Below are positions 1 through 8,778 of a stretch of 37,392 nucleotides of DNA, piece after piece; position 1 is the stretch's first letter; every line of letters starts with the position of its first letter. The DNA is from Bacteroidales bacterium. GTDB lineage: Bacteria > Bacteroidota > Bacteroidia > Bacteroidales > P3. A program made the translations under genes and the position numbers. Location: positions 1 to 37,392 of the forward strand of contig JAFVWV010000066.1 in NCBI GenBank assembly GCA_017501495.1. The letters run 5' to 3'. Below the pieces are notes generated by a model that worked only from the letters and a program-made list of their open reading frames with translations, did no database searches and was not told where the DNA came from.

Positions 1-193
1 AGAAACTATAAAATACAAGGGACGAATGTGAAATGGAACGAGGCGAATCATTGTTCTATCATAACGTTATGGATGATGCAGAACAAACAGCATGAGCCTT
101 GGAGAAGAAAATAGATTGGCACCGGGGACTCTTAGCAGCAGAGAGAGAAGATAAAAAAGACAAACACAAACAACAATTAATACACAATCAATT
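1..193. other. Upstream region, no gene recognised
   Basis: This is the left edge of the window, upstream of the Omp28-like gene. No convincing coding region is seen and no clear TTTG/TAnnTTTG promoter could be placed. The last 40 bases before the ATG at 194 are rich in A and C, as is usual for Bacteroidota leaders, and show no Shine-Dalgarno sequence. The preceding gene must end outside the window. Confidence 0.5.
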
Positions 194-1984
194 ATGAAAA
201 AAGCATTATTAGTTTTTGCAGCAGCGCTGATGAGCGTGGCTGTGAGCGCACAGACCATCGTTTCGACCGACGTGCAGAAGCGCAACGTTCTCCTCGAAGA
301 GTTCACCGGAGTGGGCTGCGGCTACTGCCCCGACGGCCATGCCCGCGCCAACGCCATCTGCGAGGAGTATGAAGGCCATGCCTGGGCCATCAACATCCAC
401 GCCGGCGGCTACGCCAACGGTTCTGGCTACACCACACCTGCCGGCGACGCCGTGCACAACGACTGGGGCAACTCCATCACCGGCTACCCCTGCGGCACCG
501 TCAATCGCAGCACGATTCAGGATCGCGGTCAGTGGGCTGCCAAGGCCGCCAGCATCCGCAATCAGGACGCCATCGTCAACATCGCTGCCCAGGGCACGAT
601 GGACCTCGCCACCCGCACCGTCACGATGCACATCGAGGCCTACTACACCGGCAACTCGACCGCTGCCGAGAACTACTTCAATATTGCCATCACGCAGGAC
701 AACATCCTCGGCCCGCAGAGCAATTACGGCAACTATAACGCCGACTACATTGAGGGCAGCCAGTACCGCCACATGCACATGCTGCGCGACCTGATGTGCG
801 GCAATTGGGGCGTGGCCATTCCCGCCACCCAGGGCAGCTTCCTCGACACCACCATCACCTACGTGGTGCCTGCCGAAATAAACGGTCTGGCCGTTGCCGA
901 CATCAACGACCTGAACTTCATTGCCTTCATCACCGAGAGTCACCGCAACGTGCTCAACGCGCAGAAGGTCATCATTCCCGAGACCGCCCCGCGCCTGACC
1001 AAGGTGCTGGCCTCGCAGGCCGGCGAATGCTCGCTGCAGTACAACTTCACCGCCACCGTGGTCAACAACACCACCGAGGCTGTCAACGGTGTTGTGCTGA
1101 CCGTCGACGGCACCGACATCCCCTACACCGTCAGCATCCCTTCGATGAGCGAAGCCGTCATCGACCTCGCCCCCTACACCTTCACCGTTAGCGGTGAGGC
1201 CGTGCAGACCTGCAATGGCACCAAGAGCGTCAGCCTTAAGAGCTACACCGATGCCAACAGCCAAAGCGTTACCGTCAACGGTGCCGCCAAGACCGTCGAA
1301 TATGGCAACTTCAACATCTACACCGTCGAAGGTCCCATCCATGCCAAAGTGGGTTACGACGGTTATGGTGAAGAATGCAGCGTCTCTTTCCTCAAACAAA
1401 ACGACTGCAGCACCCTCTTGACCGCAGGCCCCTGGACCCGCGCCAGCTGGCCGAGCAATCCGCAGTATATTTCCCAACTGCCCAACACCCGCTATGAATG
1501 GCTTACTTTCTCACCCAGCGAGGCCGGTCTGTACATTTTCCGTCTGAAAGATGGTTATGGCGACGGCTGGAGCTGGACCAACGACGACAACCCCTCGGGT
1601 GTATGGATGGAAGATGCCAATGGTCAGTTTATCAACGAAGTCTGGGGCTACAGCCACGGTATTTCGTTTGAACGGTACGACATCTACCTCAACATCACCA
1701 ATGCCGGCGATGGCACATACAGAGCCGGTATCGACGACGTGGCCGAGGCCGTCAGCGTGAACGCCTATCCCAACCCCGCCAGCATGATGGCCACCATCAC
1801 CGCCGGCGGCATCATCTGCAACATTGACGTTGTTAACGCTCTTGGTCAGAAAGTCAGCACGATACAGAACGTCAATGCCGACCGCTACGAGATGAACCTC
1901 GACGGTATGGAAAGCGGTATCTACTTCCTCAACGTCACCACTGACAAGGGTGTCGGCACCCAGCGCCTGACCGTGGTGAAATAA
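194..1984 (+). CDS. Omp28-like secreted protein with T9SS sorting domain
   Basis: A 596-residue exported protein. Residues 1-19 form a signal peptide (MKK, hydrophobic run, cleavage near VSA-Q). The first domain has the Omp28-family opening LLEEFTGVGCGYCPDGH, with a thioredoxin-like CxxC at Cys42 and Cys45. The middle contains beta-rich repeats, and a glycine/tryptophan-rich segment (GYGDGWSW) precedes the end. Residues from about 523 (AYPNPAS) to the C terminus match a type A T9SS sorting domain, ending GIYFLNVTT...TVVK. The protein is therefore probably carried across the outer membrane and anchored on or released from the surface. Members of this family are surface or secreted proteins of unproven function; a redox role for the CxxC is only inference. 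It stands alone, with a strong hairpin behind it. Confidence 0.85.
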   Translation: MKKALLVFAAALMSVAVSAQTIVSTDVQKRNVLLEEFTGVGCGYCPDGHARANAICEEYEGHAWAINIHAGGYANGSGYTTPAGDAVHNDWGNSITGYPCGTVNRSTIQDRGQWAAKAASIRNQDAIVNIAAQGTMDLATRTVTMHIEAYYTGNSTAAENYFNIAITQDNILGPQSNYGNYNADYIEGSQYRHMHMLRDLMCGNWGVAIPATQGSFLDTTITYVVPAEINGLAVADINDLNFIAFITESHRNVLNAQKVIIPETAPRLTKVLASQAGECSLQYNFTATVVNNTTEAVNGVVLTVDGTDIPYTVSIPSMSEAVIDLAPYTFTVSGEAVQTCNGTKSVSLKSYTDANSQSVTVNGAAKTVEYGNFNIYTVEGPIHAKVGYDGYGEECSVSFLKQNDCSTLLTAGPWTRASWPSNPQYISQLPNTRYEWLTFSPSEAGLYIFRLKDGYGDGWSWTNDDNPSGVWMEDANGQFINEVWGYSHGISFERYDIYLNITNAGDGTYRAGIDDVAEAVSVNAYPNPASMMATITAGGIICNIDVVNALGQKVSTIQNVNADRYEMNLDGMESGIYFLNVTTDKGVGTQRLTVVK

Positions 1985-2014
1985 CCATCGCGCACATTTA
2001 TAAAAAAAATATTT

Positions 2015-2047
2015 ACGCGGGACGCAATAAAACATTGCGTCCCGCGT
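2015..2047 (+). terminator. Hairpin after the Omp28-like gene
   Basis: A perfect 14-bp stem (2015-2028 with 2034-2047) closes a 5-base loop (AAAAC). It begins 31 bases after the stop codon at 1984. The following sequence is only moderately T-rich (TATGTTTGGG), so termination may be incomplete or protein-aided, but the stem is very stable. Confidence 0.75.
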
Positions 2048-2083
2048 TATGTTTGGGTATTTATATGCTATAATAACACGACT

Positions 2084-2698
2084 ATGAAGAAGATACTGAC
2101 AATAGTGGCTCTGATGCTGTGCGGAAGCATGGCCATGTCGCAGCAGAGTGTTGCCGCCGGCAACGTCTCGTCGAGGGCAAAGGCAATGCGGATGATGAAC
2201 TTCAGCCGCCCCGAGTACCAGATCAAGGATATCAAGGTCTACACCGACACCATGACCGTCTATTCGTTGGCAGGCTACGTCATCTACCCCTTCGGCGAAT
2301 GGAGCTCGGTGGAGCAGTACATCACCGACAACCAACTCAGCTGGTACCGCGACATCGGCTACAAAAACTACTTCGACTCGATGGAGGTGAGCGTCAACCG
2401 CATGCGCCGCTACGACGACAGCTACATAGACCTCTACTATAGCATCTGGACCAAGAAAGTCGAGCTGCTGGGCGGCTACATTACCGACAAGGATGTGCAG
2501 CTGGTCAACGGTCTGCACGTCGGTATGTCGAAAGACGACGTCTTCAAGGTCTTCTTCAAAAAATACCCCAAGTCGTACACCGCCGACGTGGCGGTGCTGA
2601 AGGTGGTGAGCGGCGCCGGCGAGGTGGCCGAAATCTACACTTTCCGCGGACAGAAGTTGCGCCACATCAAGATTGAAACGTCGTATAAGTACTATTGA
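2084..2698 (+). CDS. Small secreted protein of unknown function
   Basis: A 204-residue protein with a clear signal peptide (MKKILTIVALMLCGSMAMSQ). I do not recognise the family. Near the C terminus is the segment GLHVGMSKDDVFKVFF, which resembles the 'GMskddV' turn found in SmpA/BamE-like small periplasmic proteins, and the end is rich in beta-forming residues. A periplasmic or outer-membrane-associated role is possible but not shown. Its TGA stop overlaps the ATG of nadD by one base (TGATG), so the two are translationally coupled. It heads the run that continues through nadD, the DUF748-like gene and parE. Confidence 0.7.
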   Translation: MKKILTIVALMLCGSMAMSQQSVAAGNVSSRAKAMRMMNFSRPEYQIKDIKVYTDTMTVYSLAGYVIYPFGEWSSVEQYITDNQLSWYRDIGYKNYFDSMEVSVNRMRRYDDSYIDLYYSIWTKKVELLGGYITDKDVQLVNGLHVGMSKDDVFKVFFKKYPKSYTADVAVLKVVSGAGEVAEIYTFRGQKLRHIKIETSYKYY

Positions 2699-3276
2699 TG
2701 AAACGTACGGCGCTGTTTTTCGGCTCGTTCAATCCGATACATGTCGGTCACCTCATCATCGCCAACTGCATGTTGCAGCAAGAGTCGGTGGATGAGGTGT
2801 GGCTTGTAGTGTCGCCTCAGAACCCGCTGAAGGAACGCGCTTCGCTGTTGGCCGACCATCACCGTCTGGCCATGGTCAGACGCGCGGTGGACGACAACTA
2901 CCGCCTGCGGGCCTGCGACATAGAGATGCACCTGCCGCTGCCGAGCTACACCGTAGTGACCCTCGCCGCGCTGGCCGAGAAGTACCCCGACCGCGAGTTT
3001 TGCCTCGTCATGGGGAGCGACAATCTGGCCTCGTTGCACCGCTGGCGCAATTATGAATATATACTCCAAAACTACCGCATCCTCGTCTATCCGCGCCCGG
3101 GCAGCGAGCACGCCCCCCTGCGCGACCACCCGTCGGTGACGATGGTCGACGTGCCGATGATAGACATCTCGTCGAGCTACATACGCCAGCAGATTGCAGC
3201 TCGGCGCGACGTGCGCTACCTGCTCACCGAGCCCGTTTACCAATACCTGACCGAAATGCATTTTTACGAGATATGA
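2698..3276 (+). CDS. nadD: Nicotinate-nucleotide adenylyltransferase
   Basis: Transfers AMP from ATP to nicotinate mononucleotide, giving deamido-NAD+, in the cytoplasmic NAD synthesis pathway. The 192-residue protein has the nucleotidyltransferase phosphate-binding motif GSFNPIHVGHL near residues 9-19 and the second signature ISSSYIRQQI near residue 160 (family form ISSTxIR). Length is normal for NadD. The ATG at 2698 is chosen over the in-frame TTG at 2695 because it overlaps the upstream stop by one base and gives the usual MKRTALFFGSFNP start. Its own stop overlaps the next start (ATGA at 3273-3276). Confidence 0.95.
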   Translation: MKRTALFFGSFNPIHVGHLIIANCMLQQESVDEVWLVVSPQNPLKERASLLADHHRLAMVRRAVDDNYRLRACDIEMHLPLPSYTVVTLAALAEKYPDREFCLVMGSDNLASLHRWRNYEYILQNYRILVYPRPGSEHAPLRDHPSVTMVDVPMIDISSSYIRQQIAARRDVRYLLTEPVYQYLTEMHFYEI

Positions 3277-5294
3277 AAAAAGGAGTCAAAATATTGCTTT
3301 GGGTGGTCGGCGTGGTGCTGGCCCTGTTGTTGGTGGTGTCGCTTGTGGCCGGTCCGGTGGCCAAAGGCTACATCAACAAGCACGGCGAGCAGCTGATAGG
3401 CCGCCGCATCAGCGTGGAGCATGTGGGCGTCAACCTCTTCAGCGGCAACGTCACTGTGCGCGACCTCAGTGTATACGAAGACGACGGCGACACGCGCTTC
3501 GCCGGATTCGACACTCTCGACGTCTCGGCACGGTTGCTGGCCCTGCCGTTCAAGACCCTGCACATAGGCCACATTACACTTGCCGGCTTCGACGCTAACA
3601 TAGAGCAAGAGGGCGACCGCTTCAACTTCAGCAGCCTGCTGGAGCACTTCGCCGCCGACAGCACGGCCGAAAAAGACACTACCCCCAGCGATTGGACGCT
3701 GAAATTCTACAATATACGCATCAACCATGCCAGCCTCAGCTACGACGACCTGAAGCACCACAAAGGCATACACCTGCCCGACATCAACCTGCGCGTGCCG
3801 GGCTTTGTGCTTGGTGGCGGAGAGGACAGCGAGGGCGGCTTGAACCTCGGCTTCGACAAAGGCGGCCGGCTGAACATAGACGCCAACCTCGACGACAAGC
3901 AGCATGGCTTCGACCTCGCGGTGAACCTTGAAGGCTTCAAAATAGAAAACCTCGACAGCTATTTGACCGACATGCTCGACTACAGCAGCCTCGACGGTAC
4001 GGTGGAGATGCACCTGAGCGCCACGGGAAAGACTGACGACATCATGAAGAGCCGCATCGGCGGCACGGTGAGTGTACGCGGCTTGGACCTGCGCGACCGC
4101 GATGCAAAGGTGCTTGGACTCGACAGCCTGAGTGTGAACATTGACAACATCAACATCGACGAGAACATCTTCGACGTCAAGTCGGTGCGCCTCAGCGGGC
4201 TGACAGCCACATACGAACAGTGGAAAGACTACAGTAACCTGAGCCGCATGCTGGTGAGCGACGACGAACCTCAGGCAGTGACCCTGCAGACCGGCCTCGG
4301 CATGCCGGAAGACTCCGTAAAAACCGTCGATGAAGAGCCCCGGACGCCAAGCAAACCCATGCGTCTGCGAGTGGGCAGCCTGCTGGTAGAGAACTGCGCG
4401 GTCACCTACAACGACCATTCGCTGCCCGACGAGTTCCACTTCCCGGTGACGAACATAAAGATAGAAGCCCACGACCTGAGCACCAATGGCGACAACAACG
4501 CGCAGTTGCGTGCTTCGCTTCCCGGCGGCGGCCACCTGATGTTGCGTTGGCGTGGCAACATAGACAACTGGAAGCAGTATCAGGACATCTTCCTTACAGT
4601 CAAGGGTCTTGATATGAAGCAGCTCAGCCCGTGGACGGTGGCATATACAGGACAGCCTGTTGAAGATGGTATCTTCGGTCTCACCACAAGGGTTGGCATC
4701 ATCAACAGCCAGCTCGACAACCAAAACAAGATAGACATCTATAAGGCCCGCGTTGGCGACCGCCGCAAAGATGTGGAGCCGGAAATGAAGATACCGCTCA
4801 AGACAGCGCTCTATATTCTCAAAGACAAAGACGACAAGATACTCATTGACATGCCCATCAGCGGCAACGTCGACAGTCCGGAGTTCAACTACATGAAGCT
4901 TGTGTGGAAGACCCTCGGCAACCTGCTGGTCAAGGTGGCTACATCGCCTGCCCGCGCCTTGGGCAACGCCCTCGGCATGAACGGAGAAAACCTCGAGTTT
5001 ATGGCCGTAGATCCCCACCAGTTCAGCCTCACTTCGGAGCAGTACCACACGCTGTCGGAACTGGCCACAATAGCTGCTACAGACAGTTTGATTGTCATCA
5101 CACTCGAGCAGCGCATGCCTGAGGCTGCAAGTGATACGGCAACGCGTCGCTACGAGATGATGAACCGCCAGATTGAAACATATATGCAGGAGCAGGGCCT
5201 CGGAGCCGACCGCCTGCGTATAACCACATCCACTGTCGCCAACGGCGAAAAGACAGGCTACGCCATAGGCAGTGAGATGAAGATTGAAGAATAG
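3273..5294 (+). CDS. AsmA/DUF748-like envelope protein
   Basis: A 673-residue protein with one N-terminal membrane segment (residues about 6-28, rich in L and V). A long beta-rich region follows, resembling AsmA/TamB-type proteins and specifically DUF748: an early segment 'RISVEHVGVNLFSGNVTVRD', repeated IDANLD- and VKGLDL-like strands, and a C-terminal part with a PEFNYMKLVWKTLGNLL segment as in DUF748 proteins. Such proteins are anchored in the inner membrane and extend into the periplasm. Relatives are implicated in phospholipid transport or outer-membrane homeostasis; the role here is inferred from family only. The start overlaps the nadD stop by 4 bp, and parE begins 6 bases downstream. 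Confidence 0.8.
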   Translation: MKKGVKILLWVVGVVLALLLVVSLVAGPVAKGYINKHGEQLIGRRISVEHVGVNLFSGNVTVRDLSVYEDDGDTRFAGFDTLDVSARLLALPFKTLHIGHITLAGFDANIEQEGDRFNFSSLLEHFAADSTAEKDTTPSDWTLKFYNIRINHASLSYDDLKHHKGIHLPDINLRVPGFVLGGGEDSEGGLNLGFDKGGRLNIDANLDDKQHGFDLAVNLEGFKIENLDSYLTDMLDYSSLDGTVEMHLSATGKTDDIMKSRIGGTVSVRGLDLRDRDAKVLGLDSLSVNIDNINIDENIFDVKSVRLSGLTATYEQWKDYSNLSRMLVSDDEPQAVTLQTGLGMPEDSVKTVDEEPRTPSKPMRLRVGSLLVENCAVTYNDHSLPDEFHFPVTNIKIEAHDLSTNGDNNAQLRASLPGGGHLMLRWRGNIDNWKQYQDIFLTVKGLDMKQLSPWTVAYTGQPVEDGIFGLTTRVGIINSQLDNQNKIDIYKARVGDRRKDVEPEMKIPLKTALYILKDKDDKILIDMPISGNVDSPEFNYMKLVWKTLGNLLVKVATSPARALGNALGMNGENLEFMAVDPHQFSLTSEQYHTLSELATIAATDSLIVITLEQRMPEAASDTATRRYEMMNRQIETYMQEQGLGADRLRITTSTVANGEKTGYAIGSEMKIEE

Positions 5295-5300
5295 CACACC

Positions 5301-7208
5301 ATGGAAGAAGAAAACATATTCAACACACCGGTCAATCCGGCCGACTACAACGACGACTCCATTGTCCACCTTGAGGACATGGAGCACATTCGCCTGCGTC
5401 CGGGTATGTATATCGGCAAACTGGGCGACGGCTCGTCGCACGACGACGGTATCTACGTGCTCATAAAGGAGGTTATCGACAACTCGATAGACGAGTTCAC
5501 CTCGGGCTACGGCAAGAAGATTGAGGTAAAAATCAACTTTGTAGAGCGCAAGGTGACCATACGCGACTATGGCCGTGGCATACCGCTCGGCAAGCTGGTG
5601 GAAGCTGTGAGCAAACTGAATACCGGTGCCAAATACGACAGCAAGGTGTTCCAAAAGTCGGTTGGTCTGAACGGTGTGGGTACCAAGGCTGTCAACGCCT
5701 TGAGCAGTTACTTTCGCGTGCAGTCTTTCCGCGACGGCAAGACGCGCTCGGCCGAATTTGCCGACGGCAAGCTGACCAACGACAGCGGCATATTGCCTGA
5801 CAACAGCACCGACACCGGCACTCTCGTAGAGTTCATACCCGACGCCAAGCTCTTCGGCAATTACCACTTCATAAGCGAATACGTAGAGCGGCGCATCTGG
5901 AACTATGCCTACCTCAACCGTGGATTGACGCTCTACTACAACGACCGCCGATACTATTCCAAAAACGGCCTGCTCGACCTGCTGGAGCGCAACCTGCAGT
6001 CAGATGCACTTTATCCTATAATACATATAAAGGACGGCGACTTCGAGGCGGCATTCACCCACATCAACGGGCAGTCGTCAGACTACTACTACTCGTTTGT
6101 CAACGGCCAGCACACCACCGAGGGCGGCACACATCAGAGTGCTTTCCGCGAGGCGTATGCACGTGTGGTGAAGGAATTCATAAAGAAAGACTATGCACCG
6201 GAGGTGATACGTCAAGGCTTGGTGTGCGCCCTATGCGTACGCATACAGGAGCCGGTCTTCGAAGCTCAAACCAAGACGAAACTCGGCTCGACACATCTTG
6301 AGCCCAACAAGGTGGACGGCACAAATGACAGCCCGCTGCTGAAGACATATGTGCTCGACATACTGCGCTCGCACCTCGACAACTACCTGCACATGCATGC
6401 CGAGACGGCCGATGCGCTGCTGGCGAAGATCAATGCCAACGAGAAGGAACGCAAGGAGATTGCCGGCATAAAGAAGATAGCCCGCGAGGGTGCGAAGAAG
6501 GCCAGCCTGAACAACCGCAAGCTGCGCGACTGCCATGTGCACTACAACACCAACCATGCCCGTCGACTGGAGAGCACCATCTTCATCACCGAGGGCGACT
6601 CGGCATCGGGTTCCATCACCAAGAGCCGCGATGTGGAAACACAAGCCGTATTCTCGCTTCGAGGCAAGCCGAAGAATACATACAGCATCACCAAAGCCGA
6701 CGTCTACAAGAACGAAGAACTGAATCTGCTGCACAACGCACTCGACATAGACGACGGTATGGACAACCTGCGCTACAACAACGTGGTCATAGCCACCGAT
6801 GCCGATGTCGACGGCATGCACATTCGGCTGCTGCTGCTCACATTCTTCCTTCGGTTCTATCCTGAGCTCATCCAGACCGGCCACGTATACATTCTTCAGA
6901 CGCCGCTGTTCCGAGTGCGGAACAAGCAGAAAACGACATATTGCTATACCGACGACGAGCGTGTTGCTGCCATCAAGAGCACCCCGTCGGCCGAAATCAC
7001 CCGATTCAAAGGTCTCGGCGAGATAAGTCCGGAAGAGTTCAAGAACTTCATCGGCAAAGACATGCGCCTCGACCCGGTGATATTCCATAAGGAGTTTGAC
7101 ACAAAGGCGGTGCTCGGTTTCTATATGGGTGAGAATACGTTGGAACGTCGCGAATTCATAATGCAGAATCTCCGTATAGAGGATGACGAGAGTATCGTAG
7201 TGGCGTGA
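5301..7208 (+). CDS. parE: DNA topoisomerase IV subunit B (ParE)
   Basis: ATPase subunit of topoisomerase IV, which decatenates daughter chromosomes with ParC. The 635-residue protein has the GHKL ATPase motifs DNSIDEF, GRGIP and [14 protein letters not shown] (first 140 residues), a central transducer domain, and a C-terminal TOPRIM domain with EGDSASG and the metal-binding [10 protein letters not shown]. The length, the absence of a GyrB-type insertion and the start ([13 protein letters not shown]) fit the Bacteroidota ParE branch better than GyrB. No parC lies beside it in this window, so the two subunits are encoded apart unless parC is outside. It is the last gene of the run that starts at 2084. 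Confidence 0.92.
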   Translation: MEEENIFNTPVNPADYNDDSIVHLEDMEHIRLRPGMYIGKLGDGSSHDDGIYVLIKEVIDNSIDEFTSGYGKKIEVKINFVERKVTIRDYGRGIPLGKLVEAVSKLNTGAKYDSKVFQKSVGLNGVGTKAVNALSSYFRVQSFRDGKTRSAEFADGKLTNDSGILPDNSTDTGTLVEFIPDAKLFGNYHFISEYVERRIWNYAYLNRGLTLYYNDRRYYSKNGLLDLLERNLQSDALYPIIHIKDGDFEAAFTHINGQSSDYYYSFVNGQHTTEGGTHQSAFREAYARVVKEFIKKDYAPEVIRQGLVCALCVRIQEPVFEAQTKTKLGSTHLEPNKVDGTNDSPLLKTYVLDILRSHLDNYLHMHAETADALLAKINANEKERKEIAGIKKIAREGAKKASLNNRKLRDCHVHYNTNHARRLESTIFITEGDSASGSITKSRDVETQAVFSLRGKPKNTYSITKADVYKNEELNLLHNALDIDDGMDNLRYNNVVIATDADVDGMHIRLLLLTFFLRFYPELIQTGHVYILQTPLFRVRNKQKTTYCYTDDERVAAIKSTPSAEITRFKGLGEISPEEFKNFIGKDMRLDPVIFHKEFDTKAVLGFYMGENTLERREFIMQNLRIEDDESIVVA

Positions 7209-7225
7209 GACAGAAAAAAATAAAT

Positions 7226-7256
7226 TTTGTCAATTCACATTTTCTTGCTATACTTG
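7226..7256 (+). promoter_or_regulatory. Bacteroidota-type promoter for the acidic protein gene
   Basis: A TTTG box at 7226-7229 and TATACTTG at 7249-7256 are 19 bases apart. This fits the -33 TTTG / -7 TAnnTTTG consensus with one mismatch. It lies 18 bases before the ATG at 7275, supporting that start over the upstream in-frame TTG at 7227, which falls inside the -33 box. Confidence 0.65.
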
Positions 7257-7274
7257 CACTCAAATCCGACTGCT

Positions 7275-7946
7275 ATGAAGACTACCAGAAAACGCAAAAA
7301 GAATCTGATTGTCAGCTACAAGAACCTTACTGACGACCTCAAGGAATTGTTTAAAGAAGCCTATCCCGACGGCTATAACAACTATTTGCAGAAGTTCGTG
7401 AAGCCAAACGGGGAGGCAATTTATGTGGTTCCTTTTGAGACTGATGATACGGCTTATATGGTGAAATTCGAAGTCAAGATCGACACCCTCGGCGAGGATC
7501 TCGACAAGGCTCTTTTCGATGATGAGGACGATGCGAAGGAAGAGGAGTTCGCCCCCCTGAGCGAGGCCCTCGAGAAGGAGGAGATAGACCCCACCCATAA
7601 AGAGCGCGTGCTGCGCCACGGCGACTTCGAGACCAACCTTGAAGAGGATGAGAAGCGACGCAAGAAGCTCGCGCTCGATATCGACAAGGATGAAATCAAA
7701 GCCGCCTTCGGCGACGACGAGGCTGCCGATGAAATCGACAGCTACGAGCGAGTTGACGACGATGAGCCCAACGACGACGACTTCGAACCTACCGATGAGG
7801 ACCTCCGTGGTATCGAGGAGGAGTATCTCGATGCAGAGATACCGCCACTCGACGCCACCATCCCCGAAGAAGAGCTTGCTGCACCGCTTAGGCCGAAGTC
7901 CAAAGCGAAGGAGTCTCCCAAGCCGAAAACAAAGAAGAAAAAGTAA
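7275..7946 (+). CDS. Conserved acidic Bacteroidota protein of unknown function
   Basis: A 223-residue cytoplasmic protein with no signal peptide. The first about 75 residues form a basic-then-folded domain (KTTRKRKKNLIVSYKNL..., then a conserved-looking LKELFKEAYPDGY and VPFETDDTAYMVKFEVKID). The rest is extremely acidic, with long D/E runs, and the protein ends in a lysine/proline tail (PKPKTKKKK). It resembles short conserved hypothetical proteins of Bacteroidota; I know no proven function. The charge pattern suggests a nucleic-acid or basic-protein partner, which is inference. The ATG at 7275 is preferred because a promoter lies directly upstream. The beta-barrel gene follows 18 bases later and is probably co-transcribed. 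Confidence 0.75.
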   Translation: MKTTRKRKKNLIVSYKNLTDDLKELFKEAYPDGYNNYLQKFVKPNGEAIYVVPFETDDTAYMVKFEVKIDTLGEDLDKALFDDEDDAKEEEFAPLSEALEKEEIDPTHKERVLRHGDFETNLEEDEKRRKKLALDIDKDEIKAAFGDDEAADEIDSYERVDDDEPNDDDFEPTDEDLRGIEEEYLDAEIPPLDATIPEEELAAPLRPKSKAKESPKPKTKKKK

Positions 7947-7964
7947 TCTATAAAAAGTAATACA

Positions 7965-8702
7965 ATGAAAAGTAACATTATCAAAATCTTTTGTCTGAGT
8001 GCCCTTATGTTTGGTATCGGCAGTTCTGTCAACGCCCAGTTCCGCCAGTCTATTTATCTCAATGGCAACATTCCGACCGGGAATTTCGGTTCCAGTATCA
8101 GCAGCAACCAAACCACCGTGCCTCTCACATACGAGCACATAGGCCGCGATGCATCGATAGGATTCGGCGCCGGATACCGCGCCAGCTATCGTTTCGATGT
8201 TGGAATGGGTGAAGTGGCCCCCTTCGTGGGCGTGGACCTCTTCTGGAACATGATCGGCAAAGAATGGCGTGAGAAGTATATGGATGCAGACTACTCGACT
8301 CCTACCTATTTCAACATTCCCATTCTCGCTGGTGTCAGCTACTTCTACGACGAGCTTTGGAACGACATTACCCCGTTTGGCGAATTCGGCATCGGCGCGG
8401 ACCTCATGATGATCACCAGAGAAGGCCTCGGTTCGGGCGAGAACAACGGGCTCACTTACTTTGCGTATAAGCCCAACTTTGCAATGGCATGGATGATTGG
8501 TGCCGGTGCATGGTTTGGTCGCCATGTGAGCGCGGGTCTCTATTATTACGGTCTTGGAACCCACCCGATAGACTATACGCAGAAGACCCTCGACAAGAAC
8601 ACCGCAGCAGCGGCCCAGGTGGCCCTCAACGAGAGCCTCAACCACGGACGCGAGAAGCGTTCTGTCGGAAGCTTGGCCCTCCGCATAGGATTCCACTTCT
8701 AA
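7965..8702 (+). CDS. Outer-membrane beta-barrel protein
   Basis: A 245-residue protein with a signal peptide (residues 1-25, ending VNA-Q). Many alternating hydrophobic/aromatic strands follow, such as FGAGYRASYRFDVG, VAPFVGVDLFWNM and MIGAGAWFGRHVSAGLYYYG. The last strand, LALRIGFHF, ends in Phe, as is usual for proteins inserted by the BAM machinery. It resembles small 8-strand porin/OmpW-like barrels of Bacteroidota. No substrate can be inferred. A strong bidirectional terminator lies 20 bases after the stop. Confidence 0.8.
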   Translation: MKSNIIKIFCLSALMFGIGSSVNAQFRQSIYLNGNIPTGNFGSSISSNQTTVPLTYEHIGRDASIGFGAGYRASYRFDVGMGEVAPFVGVDLFWNMIGKEWREKYMDADYSTPTYFNIPILAGVSYFYDELWNDITPFGEFGIGADLMMITREGLGSGENNGLTYFAYKPNFAMAWMIGAGAWFGRHVSAGLYYYGLGTHPIDYTQKTLDKNTAAAAQVALNESLNHGREKRSVGSLALRIGFHF

Positions 8703-8721
8703 GCGAAATACCAGAGAATAG

Positions 8722-8759
8722 AAAAAGCTGGCGCATCCTGCGATGCGCCAGCCTTTTTT
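8722..8759. terminator. Bidirectional terminator between the barrel gene and serS
   Basis: A perfect 11-bp stem (8727-8737 with 8742-8752) closes a CTGC loop, with a run of A on its left (8722-8726) and a run of T on its right (8754-8759). It therefore works for the + strand barrel gene and for the convergent - strand serS. Confidence 0.92.
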
Positions 8760-8778
8760 ATTGCTTTTTTGAAGGGTT

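Noticed and set aside
209-1477. Long open frame (422 codons) antisense to the Omp28-like gene
   Set aside because: Glycine/valine/histidine-rich shadow caused by codon bias in a G+C-rich gene; no family resemblance, while the + strand protein has a signal peptide and sorting domain.
3264-5867. Open frame of 867 codons antisense to the DUF748-like and parE genes
   Set aside because: It spans two real genes on the other strand, has biased composition (V, H, A, Q) and no recognisable motif.
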